Assembly: GCA_003640385.1 (NCBI GenBank)
Contig: RCAB01000387.1
Location: 1-61,709 of the forward strand
Origin: Setaria digitata
Taxonomy: Eukaryota; Nematoda; Chromadorea; Rhabditida; Setariidae
DNA length: 61,709 nucleotides
Direction: 5' to 3'
The translations under genes were made by a program, and so were the position numbers. Shown here in pieces: positions 1-14,156 of the stretch; within the stretch, counting starts at the first letter, position 1, and each line of letters begins with the position of its first letter. The notes below the pieces were generated by a model. That model worked only from the letters and a program-made list of their open reading frames with translations. It was not told the origin of the DNA and did no database searches.

Positions 1-75
1 AATAATAATAAATAATAATGATAAATAATAAAAATAAATAATGATAATGATAATAAACAATAATAATAACATAAT
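1..75. repeat. AAT/GATAAT-type simple repeat
   Basis: Imperfect AAT trinucleotide repeat with GAT interruptions at the window edge. The stretch from here to 541 should hold the signal-peptide exon of the SPPL-like gene, but I found no convincing one. Confidence 0.8.
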
Positions 76-541
76 GAAGCAGTAAGTGTAATAATTTACT
101 TTTTTTTTTCATTTATTCGGCTTTCTTTCCGTCGGTTCTGTTAAATTTGAAATCAGTTTTATTAGAAACTATCGGGAAATAATGTGAACTTTTCAATTTC
201 CTTCAATTCTACTTTTTCTTTTTTCCTTGTTCCTTAGTCTTTTTCTCTGTTTCTGTTTCTGCTTTGTATTCTTCTTTTCCAGTGGAATAAATAGTGTTTT
301 CACACAATTTTTCAAGTCTGAATCATCTCAAGCAATAAGCATTTTCCCTCCAACTGCGCTGTTTATTTTTCCTGAAAAAAAAAGTTCAGGAAGGTTAAAT
401 TTAATCGGAATTTTTTATTCAACATGAAATTATCTTTTCTAAAATCACTGTATTTAAATAGTGGCTGATGTTACGGTATGTAAATATAATGTTTTCTCTT
501 GACATTTTAATTTGTTCTATGAAAAAATTGTCGAATTACAG

Positions 542-3500
542 GAAGCACATGGATCTTACGGATCAAGTTATGCTTATCTACTTGCTACAAACGAAGTTAC
601 TCAGGAGAAGCAAACATTCTGCGTTAATTATGAGCAGTGGCGAACGCAACAAATAGCAGCGGATGTTGAAGAAGCCGTAAGTTTTCCTTATACACTCCTA
701 ACTATTATGACTGGTACAGTTAGTAGGAGCCATGAATTCTTTATAATGTTGTAATCAGTGAAATTATATAACTGACTCATCATAAACTTTTCCGCTCTAT
801 TTTTCCTCATCTTTTTTGATTGATATGAAATTTAATTTGGCGGTTATCGTTTTTCTTTTTTTTTTCTTGCAGTAAATAGTAAAATATTGAAAGCTCATTG
901 AAGTATTGTCCATCTATCTTTATATTAACTCTAACATTGAACAAATAATCCTTGTGATTATTCAGTTTTAGTATATAATTCGGTCCTTATGTTCTATAAA
1001 AATGTGATTGTGGAAATATGGAAATTAAACGATCAATTCATATTAATAATATTGCTCTATGGTTTCAGGAATTATTACGACTTGGTTGGTGGGGAGGAAT
1101 CGTTAATAACACTAATGTTTGCAACAGAGGTACGAAATCCTTGCTATCAAAGCAAGCTGTAGCATTAAATTATCGTCTGAAGATGGAAGATGGCCTTTGT
1201 GCGGTCCCGTTTGTCATCAAAAATACAAGCTTTAAAGGAGCTTTACAGTATGAGGTAAATACTTGTTTAATTGAAAGCTCAATTTATATGAACTCTATTA
1301 TAACTAACAGCTGATGTAGAGTACAATGATCTCAGTAGTTTTTTTCTTTCCAGTTGTAATTCCAAATATTTTTTAGTTTAGCTTTTTCATCGTACTCCGG
1401 ATTAGGATTGCAAGTATTTTTGGTAGATCTCACTAGCAAAACATTCTCGAAATATTATCAGAAAACATCAAGCAAAACAGTTGGTCATAATAGTCAAGGT
1501 GCTATTATCAAAAGCCTGTTTAGTTCCTGCATAATAGTTCTGTTGTCATAATTACAGATTTCATTAATGTTACTTGGAAATGTCCACATTTCAAGTTTTC
1601 CTAAGATTTCTAATGCCTGTATTGATTTTGACACTGGAAATGTATACTTTTGCTTTTTTTAGGTAAACCAATTGGCTTCAAGTGATGCTGGTGCTGCCAT
1701 TATTCTCGTTGATAAAGGCTATAAATTTATCACTAAATGGGCAGATTATTTGGTAACCCGTTTAAATTCTCAACTGAAAACTGCTGTATATGCCTAATTT
1801 TGATCTCTTTAAAATGCAAATGTTTTTGTCAGTAATAAATAGAACCTGGAATTAATTCTGAAATTTCATGGTGCCCTTTTAAAAAGAGTCTCATGTTTTC
1901 TTTCTTCCAGTTTTCTGAATTTTATGATCCAGATTTCAATCAGTCCACCAAGCTACCAACATTTTTCATGTATAAAGCTACATTCTTCGGAGAAATGCTG
2001 GTAATTCCATTTATATTAGGTTCTGTAATCGCGCTGTTTTATGTTAACTGTCATTCTAAGTGCTGATTGATCGTTTTATATTTAAAACGTAGGAGAGAAA
2101 AGTTAGCTGCAGCTATCAGTAGGACCTTTTACCAGGATTTGTACAATTTTACTTTTTTCAGTATTTTCATTTTTTTTTTTTCATTTATTTTGGTGTATGC
2201 AGTTAGAATTTTTATGATTGGTGTAAAAAATAGAGTTGTTCAGAAAATGAGCAATGATAGCAGTGGAAGGGAATTATTACTTCAATTTTATCGACCGACG
2301 AATTGGCGATGGGATATATCTGCGTTAATTATTTGGATTTTAGCCGTATTTTGTGTTACAGTAGGTGGTTACTGGGCTGCTCTTCGAAAAATGTTAGTTC
2401 TTTTTCTTTTCCTATAAATTAAAATTGTTATGTTTCGTGAGGTTTTTTTTCTTACTCTTTGTTATTATGCTTGAATGTAAATTAATATATGTAAGGAAGA
2501 TTAAACTTAGATAATGAATATTTGTTAATAATTATTTGTCGTTGTTCAGATACGAAGAAAATGATTTTTCTCATGGGCGAATTCCGGCAACCGAAAGTCG
2601 TGTACAGAAAATATGCAGTTTTCTAAATGATGAACAAACAACAACTTCAGCAAACTGCTTATCTATTATAGTCGTAATGTTTGTTGTTATTGGCATTTTA
2701 ATGCTGGGCTTCTATTTTCGTGGTGTTGTGGGTAAGTATGTAATCTTTATTACTCTTTTCAAACAGAATGGTTTTTATGATTTTGTTTTTTCCGGTTTTA
2801 CTATGGTATGGTTTATGGGTATCACAGCGTGTAGTTTTCGTGAGAGTATGTGAAATATTTTTAAACTGATAGAACTGTTCTCTATTTGCAATTCTTAGGG
2901 ATAAGTAACCTTCAGCAACAGATATATAAGGGATACAAATTTTTATGTTAATATCAAGGTTTTCAGTACTCATTTTCAACATACTACTTGCAATTATTGG
3001 TACATTCAGTATTCATCGTTGTCTGACAGCGCTGTTTGGCTCATTGTGCAAATGTGGTCAATGCAGGGTAAGTTCACGTTTAGTTTAGCAATAGTTTAAT
3101 ACAATCATTGTAGTAAGAAAAGTTTTGCTCTAGTACTAAATTATATATTAAAGGTAGAATTTGATCTATTTCCTTCTTGACTTTATATGTATGGCTAATC
3201 AGTTATTGTTTGTTTGGTTGATTGGTTGAAATTTGGTGCTTCTTTTATGTTCCAGTAGTTAATTAATCTTAAACAGAATGCCTATTTAAGTACATTGTTA
3301 GTGCAGTCATTGAAGTTGGTATGTTGTCTGATTAACTAAAGATAGGATGTTGTGTCGGAGCAAACTGACGTTTAGGAATTGAGTATTGTGTACTTGTGAG
3401 ATATTCCATTTCTTAATTACAGGAATATTTTATCCATGTATGCGAGATTTGTTAAGTTGTTTTTAGGTTGGATATAGTTGCAAGCATTTTGATTTTGTCT

Positions 3501-6205
3501 CGTATTTGTCAGTTCTGTTCGTACTTCAGGTGTACTATTCTCTGATACTATTTCCAATTGTATATATATCTGGTAAAATATGATCGTTTAATGATCGAAT
3601 GTTTAAGATATGCATATCAATGAATGATTTAACGCGATCAGTATTTCGGCGCGATCTATTCAACTATGAATTTTGCACCGAGCGACCACTTGTGATGTCT
3701 GTTGTAGTTTTCCTATCTTCAGCACTATTTTGTATTATATGGTTTGTGTTCCGGCGCACTCCGTATGCATTTATACTGCTTGATTTCATTAATATATCTG
3801 TTTGCATCCACATTTTGAAAGGCATTCGATTTCCGAATCTCATGGTAATATATGCTGTTATGTTATGTCGGAATGATATTTGATTCAAAATTCAAGAAAT
3901 TATAACAATTTGAAATGAATTTTATATTAGTGGTTTTTATCTTTTGAAATAATTAAGTCAGGAGTAGTTTTCCAAACAGATTCTTCTATATTATTAAATG
4001 GAAAATTAGGAATTATCTTTTTCTACATCGAATATATTTATTCAATACTTCGATAAGAACTCGAAATTGGGAAGAGAAGAGTAAGAAGCGCATTAGAGTT
4101 TATTGTATGTCTACCATATGATTTAATGTTCTTTTTGCATTTTATTTTTTTGCCTTAATCTTCTTTTCATTTATACTCTTTTCACTTTATCTAAAATGAT
4201 TTTCAGTGGTTAACAGTTCTTATGACTTGCATGTTTCTGTATGACATATTTATGGTGTTTATTACACCATTTCTTACAAAAAATGGATGTTCTGTAATGA
4301 TTGAGGTAACTTTCTTCTCCATCTCTTTTAAGAAATCAATTTTACGGCATATAATTTGCTGTTTTTTTCTTTGTTCATTCAATTATTTCACACATAAAAC
4401 ACAGTAATGTCTTTTCTTTCAGTTTTTGTTAGCTGTTTTCAGGTTGCAGCTGGAACAGATTGTTCAAAAACAGGTTCTGGTTATCCCATAGCACCAATTA
4501 ACGCTGATATACCAGAAAAGGTAGTCTTAATGACAGAAACTTTGCAGAAAAAAAAGTTGAATTTGAAAATCTCCGATTTATTTTTAGATATTGATTCATT
4601 CTTCACTTTATTTTAATTAATATATTTGCAGTTTCCAATGCTTTTTCAAGTGCCACGATTAAGCGATCCAATGATTTCATGCATCGATTTAGAAATTGAA
4701 AAAGGATTTCATCCAGTAATGCTTGGATTGGGTGATGTTATAGTACCTGGTAAGTGGTTTTCTTTCTGCAGTTTGTAACTCAGAAGGTTTTTTATTTTTA
4801 ATGATAGTTTTTTACCCAAATGATTCATCTCATTTATTTACTTCTTTCTATTTATTTGATATATGTATATGTTGTTACCACCGGAACGAATAAGATGCTT
4901 CACTACTTATGAACATGTCCCACAATATTAGGGTGACCGTAGATATGTATGCGGGATACATCGGGATGGTCCCAAGGATGGCTTGTGATTGTAACTATTA
5001 AGTCTCCTATGAAAAGCAAATAAGCTCATATTTCATGAAATATGCTGTGATTTTTTGGGTGAAGTGATCAGTGATTTGTTTTCTTTCATGATAGGTTATT
5101 TAATCAGTTTTTGCTTTACCGTCGATCTTGTTGTTCGGACTCGTTATCTTTATGGATTTGTTTCAATCATCGGTTGGTTCCTTCTTTCTTTTTTTTTTTT
5201 TTAATTTCAGTCACCAATGATTTTGCTTACATACCTATCTTCTCTTCTTTCTGGAAACGGCTTGATTATCCATGGTTATCATAAATTTATTTTATGCATA
5301 AATATTGCACCCATCCTTTGAAAATTTCCTTTTTCTTTTAATTTGATCACTTTTTTCAGGTTATGGAATTGGTCTTGTTGTAACATTTATCGCTTTAATG
5401 TTAATGGAAACAGCACAGCCTGCTTTAATTTATCTAATACCTTTCACATTAGGGCCCACTCTTATACTTGCGCTTATAAGACGAGAGCTCAATCTTCTTT
5501 GGACTGGAAATTTCACAAAATCCGAGGTTTTTTGCCTTTTTTTAAAACACATTTTATTCATATTTTACCAAGATCATTTTTTTTTTTAACTAGTACTATA
5601 GAAAAGGACACTAATTTACTACTTTTGTGAACCTTAGTTCACTTACATATACTTGTGAGGTATCATATCAACATTGTTTATTGCATATTATGCATAACAT
5701 TTACTTGGTCTTCTTTTTTACTTAGTGTCGTATAGGAATTTTTGTCAAATGCATTTTTTTTCCGCACATTGAAAGGAATCTTTATAGGCATGATTTATTA
5801 TTCTTAAGTGAGAGGTGATTTAGTTTAATGTAGAGCTGATGACTTATCTTTCGCTTCAATATATTTTTTTATCATAGTAAAATATGATAACAAAGCTGAA
5901 TGCCAAAGAGGAGCAATATGAAGAGAAATGTTTGTTTTGATTAAACTATCAAGTCTCCTCCGCTATTTCATTCCTGAAATTTCAAACCAATTTCCATTCC
6001 GTATTTTTTCTTTTTTTTTTTTTTTTTTTTTGTAGCATAAAGATCGGCTTCTTTCTTTGATGATTATACTGTTTTCATTAAACAGTGAAAAAAGTTTCAG
6101 ACCCCGGTTCAGATTGCGCGAAATTCTTCAGCTGGTGCAACTTGTAATGGTCCTAATACTGGTGGTGTTGGTTTCGATGTATTTTCTGTGGCACTTGTGC
6201 AATAG
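542..6205 (+). CDS. Signal peptide peptidase-like protease (SPPL2-type, GxGD aspartyl protease), 5' partial
   Basis: Intramembrane aspartyl protease that would cut type II membrane-protein stubs in endosomal or lysosomal membranes. Exons: 542-676, 1069-1254, 1663-1752, 1911-2000, about 2136-2392, 2550-2731, 2967-3067, about 3608-3844, 4207-4305, 4443-4520, 4632-4749, 5095-5172, 5360-5526, 6101-6205 (stop TAG). Phases agree throughout and give about 640 residues. The first four exons encode a lumenal PA-type domain (NYEQW, VNQLASSDAGAAIILVDKGY). Then come membrane segments, the first catalytic aspartate in FLYDIFMVFITPF (4207 exon), the second in LGLGD (4632 exon), and the PAL motif QPALIYLIP (5360 exon). 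This order is diagnostic of SPP/SPPL, and the PA domain places it with SPPL2a/b. The tail TPVQIARNSS... ends without further domains. The signal-peptide exon is missing, probably upstream of the window. The acceptors near 2136 and 3608 are the least certain. The nearest C. elegans relatives are the imp genes, but I do not assign one. Confidence 0.93.
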
Positions 6206-8856
6206 CTTTATTCTTTACTGTGGGCAAAATGGAAATCTGAGAATACATTTCTTTGAATTTTTCAAAATGTCGGTGTTCTTCGATTAAAACAGTCATTCGG
6301 TAAATTTACTATATTGTTGTCTAGCTTCATATTCCATTTTCATTCATTACCCAGGGAATTTATTTTCGTTTTTCACCTCCCTTAGATTTCATGAAAGTTT
6401 GTTCCGATGAACATTTCATGAAACTTCTCTTTTACCAGTTATATTGAATTATTTGTTTTCTTGGATTAAGAATTAATTAATAAATTTTTTTTTTTTGTTT
6501 TAGCTGCTAAAAGAGAAGTAATGCATACTTTGATGTACGTAGTTTTTTCTAAAACTCGGTTATTTGTGCTAGTTATATCTAATCAAGCATTATGGGATTT
6601 ATATTAGTTACTGTTGTGTAGAATAACATACCTGATGTGAAGAACTGTTGACAATTATATTTCTCAATTATCATTTGTTATATGTGTTAAATTTTAAATA
6701 GTGATATGCGTTAATTGCCACGTGTATATTTTAGCGGTCGCTATAAAAATAAATATAATGATCCTGAATAATCATCATTTATTATATTGAATGAATATCA
6801 TGTTATGTTAAAATTTCGATTTATTGGATAGAGAAATCCCTCATAATTCCAGTGAACATTATAAGTGACTAATACAATTCGACATGATAAAAGGAATTAA
6901 ATTGATTATGAATTCGTATAATGAATGGATTTTGTTTTCACAGTTTTCTTTAAATCTTGTCTTGATATTCTATATTGAATCTTTATTGATTAATCTTGTC
7001 ATTCATTGTATGTCGTTTTATGGTATTCCACATTTATAATTTTTTTTCAAAAATTTTCCATCTACTTTCGTTACAACTATTATCTTCTTTACCAGTCCTC
7101 TTTTGTTTCTTTTAAAACTGTGATACTTTCTGTTTGTTTTTGAGCCAAACAAAAAACAGAAATTGGTAAATTTAAGTGCATTTCAGAAATTTTTCTTCAT
7201 CTTTGTTATAAGAAATTTTCGAATTTTTTTTTACTTCCCATAATTTTTTCCTCTTTTTACGTTGCAGTCGTATTTTCCGGTGCAATTCCACATTTGTGAT
7301 AGGTATATTTGATACATTTTTATGACATAAATTATTCATATATTCGATTTGATTCAGTAATTATTAATGATTTTGATAGCTTTAAATTGCCCACTCGTAA
7401 CTATTATTAAGTGAAACGTGTTTGATGGGTTTTTTTTTCCTTTTTTTTTTTTTTAGTAGCTGTTTAATGCAATGTTATGACATTTCTCTTGCAAAATTTT
7501 ATGCTTATTTGCATGCAGAATCCAGAAACAAATTTCTTTTTTTTTTGCAAGCATTTGAAAAATATTTAAATGGAAAAATTTTCGCATCAGTTGACTTCAG
7601 TGCTACTTTTTCATTTCTTCTCAAAAATTTTTATGCTCATTTTCATTTCACATCTGAAATTCTCGCAAAAAATTCCCAAAATTCTTTTTGTTGCATTATT
7701 TTTGGACTTTCTTCTCACTCCGAAACTATCTTTTGTCTCTTGATTTATTAGTTGTTGTGCTGATTGTGATAAATTTATAATGGTTTCATCAAATTGTTAC
7801 TGTCTCTTTCTACTTCATTTTTCTCGGGTTTCTGTTAATTTCCCTGTCTTCTCATTACTAACAGTTGACTCATTAACATAATTACAATAGTTTCTATACA
7901 TGCATGAGCTGATTGTGCTTCTTTTTTTTTTGTTCTGTTGAAGGAAACCGTTCTATTTGAACTCATAATTGTTCAGGATAATAAAAGTAGATTACAGAAA
8001 TTCAAAATGAGTAATTTTTCAGAATATTTCATCAAAATGTTCTGTGTTTTCTATTCTTTTTTCACTCGGATTATATAGACAAATGAAAGATTTATATTCC
8101 ACAACAAGTTTCTGAATACGGCAAAGTAAGAAGAATGAATAATTCATATCATTTTGATAAGTTGTCTGTTAAAATTGTTTTCACAGCAGATGGTGAATTC
8201 ACTCGATGTATCGAAATGAAGTAATAAAAAAGAAGTTAAAATGAATTATTTTCGGGAACAAAATAATGCAGAAATAATTGCATGAACTAGAAAATGCCGA
8301 ATTATTGAACAATGATAAATAATGAATAGAAAAATAAAGAATGTGAACACATGAAGATGAAAATATTGTTGATCGGTATAACGGTTGGCAATAGTAATTT
8401 CCAGGTTTTTGAAGAAAATAACACAATAAACTCTATTTATTAAACAAGGAAAAAGAATGTTACCTGAAAATACCGGATTAGGTGTCACTAAAAGTCACTT
8501 CTAAAGTAACAATTTTTATGTAAGATAGCAATCACTTTACACATTTATAGAAGTTTCTTTTTCTTTTTTTCTTTTCAAACTGTTAATTTTTGAAATACAA
8601 GTTTGTTGTTTCATGCAAAAATATGCTTTATATGCAATATGAAATTGAAAAGAAAGAAAGCTTACTATTATACATTTCAAATGTGGATGATGGAGAGAGA
8701 AGATGGAAGATTAAAAAAAAAAAATGAAAAATCAATCCTCTTGGACACTTCGAATAATTTTCGTTGCAAAATTATTACAACAAGGAAAGAAATCCGAGAT
8801 TTATTATGCTTTATAAAAACTTCACTAAATAACAGATATAAATACACTTCAAATTT

Positions 8857-8860
<4 letters not shown>

Positions 8861-8888
<28 letters not shown>
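8861..8888. repeat. (TA)n microsatellite
   Basis: Uninterrupted TA dinucleotide run of about 14 units, at the left edge of a degenerate AT-rich tandem repeat. Confidence 0.95.
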
Positions 8889-8892
<4 letters not shown>

Positions 8893-9235
8893 ATATTAAA
8901 ATCCAGAAAATTATATTCGATATTTCATACATGATATGCAAATAGGACTGGAATATATTTTGAAATTTATATATGATATGTTAAAAACTAAAAAATTATG
9001 TTTTAGATTTCATATATGATACATATTAAAGTCTGGAAAATTATATTTCAAATTTCAAACATAATATACAAATATTACCAGAAAATTATGTTTCAGATTT
9101 TATATGACTAAAAAAATTATATTTTAAATTTCATACATAATATATTAAAATCATTTACGATATATTAAGGACTAGAAAACTACATTTCAAATTTGATACA
9201 TAATATGTTGAAAACAAGAAAATTATCTATATTAA
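8885..9235. repeat. Degenerate tandem repeat (minisatellite-like)
   Basis: A variable unit recurs six or more times. Its elements come in the same order: CATAATATATTAAAA, then a short purine-rich piece such as CCAGAAAATTATA, then TTTCAAATTTCATA. Spacing is roughly 50-60 bases with insertions and deletions. No coding potential. Confidence 0.75.
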
Positions 9236-11771
9236 ATCTTCAGTACATGTTAATTATTAAAATTATTATATGTTAAAGAAAATAAAAAAGATGAGAAAAA
9301 AAAAGAGTGAAATAGTTACAGAAATATTTGAAGTGTAATCGGTACATATGTAAATAATTCCTGTAAAAATTGTTAATATTTTAGTACAAGCAAAGTGTAG
9401 TTGTTAATGGGAGAACATATGAATGGTGATTTAATGTATTGCATATTATCTTTTTAATAAATTATGTAATGAAGTTGGAAATGCTTTTATGGGAATACCA
9501 AAAAAGAAAATGGAAATTCTTTTTTTTTTTTGTTTGATTAACTACCTTATGAAATAATTGTCTAATGAGAAGTAACAGTATTTAAATTTAAATATCCCTT
9601 CATACTTAAATTTAAAGCTATGAGATTATATGCAATTTGAAATTAAACTTGCTTATTGGTTTTTTCTCCTTCATTTTATAATTTTAAATAAAATATACAA
9701 TCTTTATTTCGTATGCTTAATGAAAATATTTAATGTTATATATTTGATGCATTATTAAAGAAAAAAAATTATTTTATATATCAACAATCATTATTGTTAA
9801 TTAATTTAAATCTCCATTAGAAATATGTGAGTTCATTAAAAAAAAAAAAAAAGGAAAATGAAAATAAAAGGCATTATCAAATGATTTTTTTGTTTATTCT
9901 TCTTTTTTTTTTTAAGAGGAAAAAAACTGATTTAAACCTTATTGGCAATGATTAAATTACATTTTCTAAACTCCATTCTTCCAATATTGAAATGAATCTT
10001 TTGAAGTTATAAAAAGAAAAATTGAAACTTTATACACCGCCAAACTGTTATACTCATATCAGCAAACGACAATGATAAATGACAAAACTATTATGATATT
10101 TATATCAATAAATGATGTTGATTTAATATTATTTCATTTTAGTAAAAGAAATATTTTACTTGATCTATATTGATAGATGAACGCATTTCCAATAAAAAAA
10201 AAAAAACTGTTTGTTTTAACTAATTATGTAAACGAAGCAATTCAGTGTTTGCTGGATTAATTGAGAAATATTTGGATTAATTAAAATTTTAACAAATGAT
10301 ATGTCACGATGATATGTTAGATGATGATGGAAATTTTTTTTTTGATTTAAATAAATTTTCTATTTTGAGCAAAAAATAGCAAATTAATTTTTATGATGGA
10401 AACAATTTTAACTGTAATTGAAATGTTGTATTAAAAATATAAAATAAGATAAATAAGCAGTGGAAATTCACACTTCAAAGAAATTCATCCATAAATCTTT
10501 GAGCAAAGAAAAGTGAAAGAAAAAATTTAATCAAAAATAGTTTTATGATACAGAAGGCAGATTTATTTATAATTGTTTTAAATATAAAAATTGTATTTTA
10601 AATAATTACAAATATAGCATAATTAATTAGTAAATTATTGAGATAAATATTGATGGATAATGGTGAATTTCTATAACTGAAAGAAATATATGATAAAGGA
10701 TATCTGATATTGACTATTTCTAGTCACATATTTGAATTTCGATTGAATTTTAAACTTATAATCATATTTTAAATATAAATATGTTTAATTCTCATTCAGT
10801 TTCTTTTTTCTTTCCTTTTATTTCTCTTCTATTTAATCTAACTTAATTCAAATCAAACATTAAACATCTCATTATCATTTTTCTGAGATTCATATTTCAT
10901 TTTAAAAATAAAGTTAATAAAGGAAAAGCAATAAAGACGAAATTATGGGTAATTAATTATTATACAAATGAATCAAAAATCTCTACTAACAGCAGAAATT
11001 ATTTACAAATATTTTGAAATAAAAAAGGAAAAACAAATGAAATTTCTAGAATAAAACTGAGATGAAATTTCATTATTATCAATGAGATCATATCAAATCA
11101 TATCATATATGCATATCACTTTCACTTACAATCAATCCAGCATGAGATGTTTTTAAAGTCATTTGTGATTTGTGTTACAACAATGCGACCGTTTGTGATT
11201 CTACGCGCTAAACATGAAGTGTTTCAAATAATCTATCGAATAATGTTCATCTTTTTCAGTCTAGTTCCGCATTTCAGGTGATCTTATGGGACTAGTCGGT
11301 AATTCCTACCTCTCACTATTGTCCATCTTTTTTTTTCCTTCCCTTAGACTGATAATCACTTTCTAGTATCATTTGTATATTGGATACATTTCACAGTAAC
11401 CATTAGGTGCTTTTCATTTCATCACATTTTGATTTATTCAGGTGAAATCACTCATTTAATACCCATACAGATCAGTTTAAATCGCTTACTTTACATATCT
11501 AGAGAGATGGATAGATACATAACATATGGATTGGAAGTTTACATCTCACGTTAATCAAAAGAAATTTTTGATATTTATTTTGTTTTAACACTAAACTGTG
11601 ATTATGTTTTTGAAACTTTTTTCTCTTTTTTGTGATATTACATTATGCGTAATTTTTGTTATACACTTTTTTTTCTTTATTTGATTAGTTACAGATTTTG
11701 ATGGTACTAAGTAAAAATGTATTTTCTTAAGTACCCAAAAGTTTACTCCTTTACTCCTTAAAATAATATTT

Positions 11772-11773
11772 AG
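11772..11773 (+). promoter_or_regulatory. Candidate spliced-leader acceptor of psf-2
   Basis: AATATTTAG acceptor 28 bases upstream of the psf-2 start codon, with no coding exon identified before it. This spacing is typical of nematode trans-splicing. The inference rests on position and consensus only. Confidence 0.45.
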
Positions 11774-11801
11774 CTAAAGCAAGTGAAAAGACTGCAAAGT
11801 G

Positions 11802-14156
11802 ATGACACCAGAGCAGTGTGAATTTCTTGCCGGTAATGAATGGATTCAGGTTTTTCATTTTTTTTTTTCATGCTTATTTTGCTGTTTAGCTAAAATAGCC
11901 TAGAATTTTTTGTTTTTAAACCGAACTATTGAACCTTTCATCTGTTTAGAACGCTTCTAAAGCAAATGCTTATTGGAGCTCTTGCTATATTACGTTGAAT
12001 CAAATTTAAAGAAGAGATAGAAAGACATAACTTACTAGTTTCAGTTCTGAAATGTACAATATATTTTATGTAGTTCATTCGCTTCATTTCAGATAAATCC
12101 GCAATTTAGTCTCGACGAATTGCGCCTGATAAGTGGTGATATTGGGCCATTTGAGGCTGGTATACCAGTTTGGGTACCACTTTGGATGGCAGTTACATTA
12201 AGGAAACGTCGAAAGTGTACCATAATTGTTGGTACCTATTTATTGAAATTAATTATGATTAGAAATTATGAAACACACTGATATGGTTCATAATTATTCT
12301 ACGTTTAGCAAATGTGAATACATAACACTGATAATGCTTACTTTTCTTTTTTTGATACTATTTTTACCCTAATCGAGATTTTTACAGCCACCAGAATGGT
12401 TATGCGTTGATGAACTGAAAAAGCTTGTAATTGCCGAAAGTGGAACCAGCACATTCGGGCAAGTACCACGCTTCTACTTAGAAATAGCCCATATGTTCGT
12501 ACGATATGCCAAAGAAGATCTTCCAGATAGCGACATGGTTTGCAACCTATGGAATTTAGTTTTTGATTAAAATGAATTATATTACTATGCTTTTTGAAGT
12601 TCTATAAAAACGAAATGAAATTATGAAAATTGACCATTATCAAAAAAAAACGCGAGAATCTGACTTGCTCCCATAATTGCAAAAAGCTAAGTGCTTCAAC
12701 ATTGCCACAGTTAGGAAGTCTCCCTACTATTAGGAAATAATGAAACTTGCGAATTTCTATAAGAAAACACAAAAATTTATTGGACTTCCCTTATATATAA
12801 ATAATAATTCTTCATCCAATAAGTCGTAAGCGACATTTGCATAATTTTAAATTTACGATATTTAATTGATAGTGGTAAATATTGCATGAAATAGAAATGG
12901 AAAGAAAAAGAAAATGAAAGGTAGGCTGGAAGAATTATCTCGATAAAATTTCAAGACTGCAGAAGTGAAACATTTCATTTCCGAAATTTCTGAAATTCGC
13001 TCAGCTATTTTATTCATTGTGTGTCCTTATACTTTAAGAACTGAAGTCATTTACTTCACATGTGTAAAGGTCAATATGCGGAAACCTCTGTGACGGTAAA
13101 CTTTAAATTGTGAGGTCGTTAATGCAGTTATTATGTCTCTATTAATCGAACAGTTATTAATCAAATCGAAATAGGAATAGCAATTCTTTGCAATATTATT
13201 TTTGCAGGTACGGGTTTATGTACAAGATCTATGGGATAAACGATCTGCGAAACTCAGTAACTCATCGACAAAATTTTTGGGACAGGTATACAATATCTCA
13301 AAAAAGAATATCATATATGCATGTATAATAGACCGAAAAAGGAAGCGTTGAGGCTAATTAATTGCGTACCAACAAGAAATCCCCTATAAAAACAGCATCA
13401 CGCACCATTTTCTATTTCCATTAGTTGAAGGTGACAATCTTAAAATGATCCCATGCTTAAAAATAGTAGGTGCTGCATTTGAGTTCTGAAATTTTAATTG
13501 TATAGCATCACTGATCATAAAAGGTGCGTGTTTTTGCATATATAAATTATCAAGAACATCGGAAGAAAGAAGCAAGCGTACAATGTGAGAGTCAAGGCGC
13601 GCTAATAAGATTTTGCAATTAGAAACGTTACAACATGCTTTAAATATTGGCAATATATACATGACATATCATTTTCCTTGTCTCTCCTCTCTTGAGTCTT
13701 CATCTTTCCACTCTTCCATACATTACTTCTGCTACTAAAGGTACTAGGAGGATGCTACATATGGAGAATACATGTAACATACTACTTGGGATTACTTCCG
13801 GTATTTTGCGGCCTTAATGAAGATGGGTTATCTAAGCTGGATTTCAAAGAATAGTAAACACTGTGAGACAAAACAATTAAAGTTGGGGAAAACAGATGAT
13901 GCGAAAGAGAATATTTCCACAAATTTTTACGGGGTTTCGTATAATTCATATGTTTACGTTTAAATTATAAGATAAAATTCACTTCATTTTACAGGTGGAA
14001 TCATGTCATGCGAGAATGGACAATATCACGTTTATGGAAGTGGCATATATTAAACGGTCATTAATCATAGCTAGTCGTGAAATTGAAGCTCTTAACAAAT
14101 CGTTCCATGAATTATCCAGTCAACCTAGTAGTGATCAAAGATATGTCGTAGCCTGA
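11802..14156 (+). CDS. psf-2: GINS complex subunit PSF2
   Basis: Subunit of the GINS tetramer, which joins CDC45 and MCM2-7 to form the CMG replicative helicase at origins and forks. Exons: 11802-11849, 12093-12227, 12388-12537, 13208-13285, 13995-14156 (stop TGA). All phases agree, giving 190 residues, close to the usual size of about 185. Family signatures seen: N-terminal MTPEQCEFLAGNEWIQ, then FSLDELRLISGDIGPFEAG, then VPLWMAVTLRKRRKC followed by PPEW, then RVYVQDLWDKRSAKL, and the C-terminal block with RMDNITFMEV. The second exon donor (ATT before GTTGGT) was chosen because it puts KCTII directly before PPEW, as in other PSF2 proteins. The gene ends 377 bases from the stop codon of the convergent ARM/BTB gene. 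Confidence 0.96.

Larger units (their letters stand above)
6206..11801. other. Intergenic, AT-rich, no gene seen
   Basis: About 5.6 kb between the SPPL-like gene and psf-2. It has many homopolymer A and T runs and only short ORFs without conserved motifs. The identifiable structures are the TA repeat at 8861-8888 and the degenerate tandem repeat after it. Confidence 0.7.

Noticed and set aside
6057..6287. Hydrophobic ORF as an extra membrane segment of the SPPL-like gene
   Set aside because: A consensus acceptor (AAAGTTTCAG, 6100) in the correct phase gives a short hydrophilic C-terminal tail in a different frame, matching the expected end after the PAL motif and last helix.
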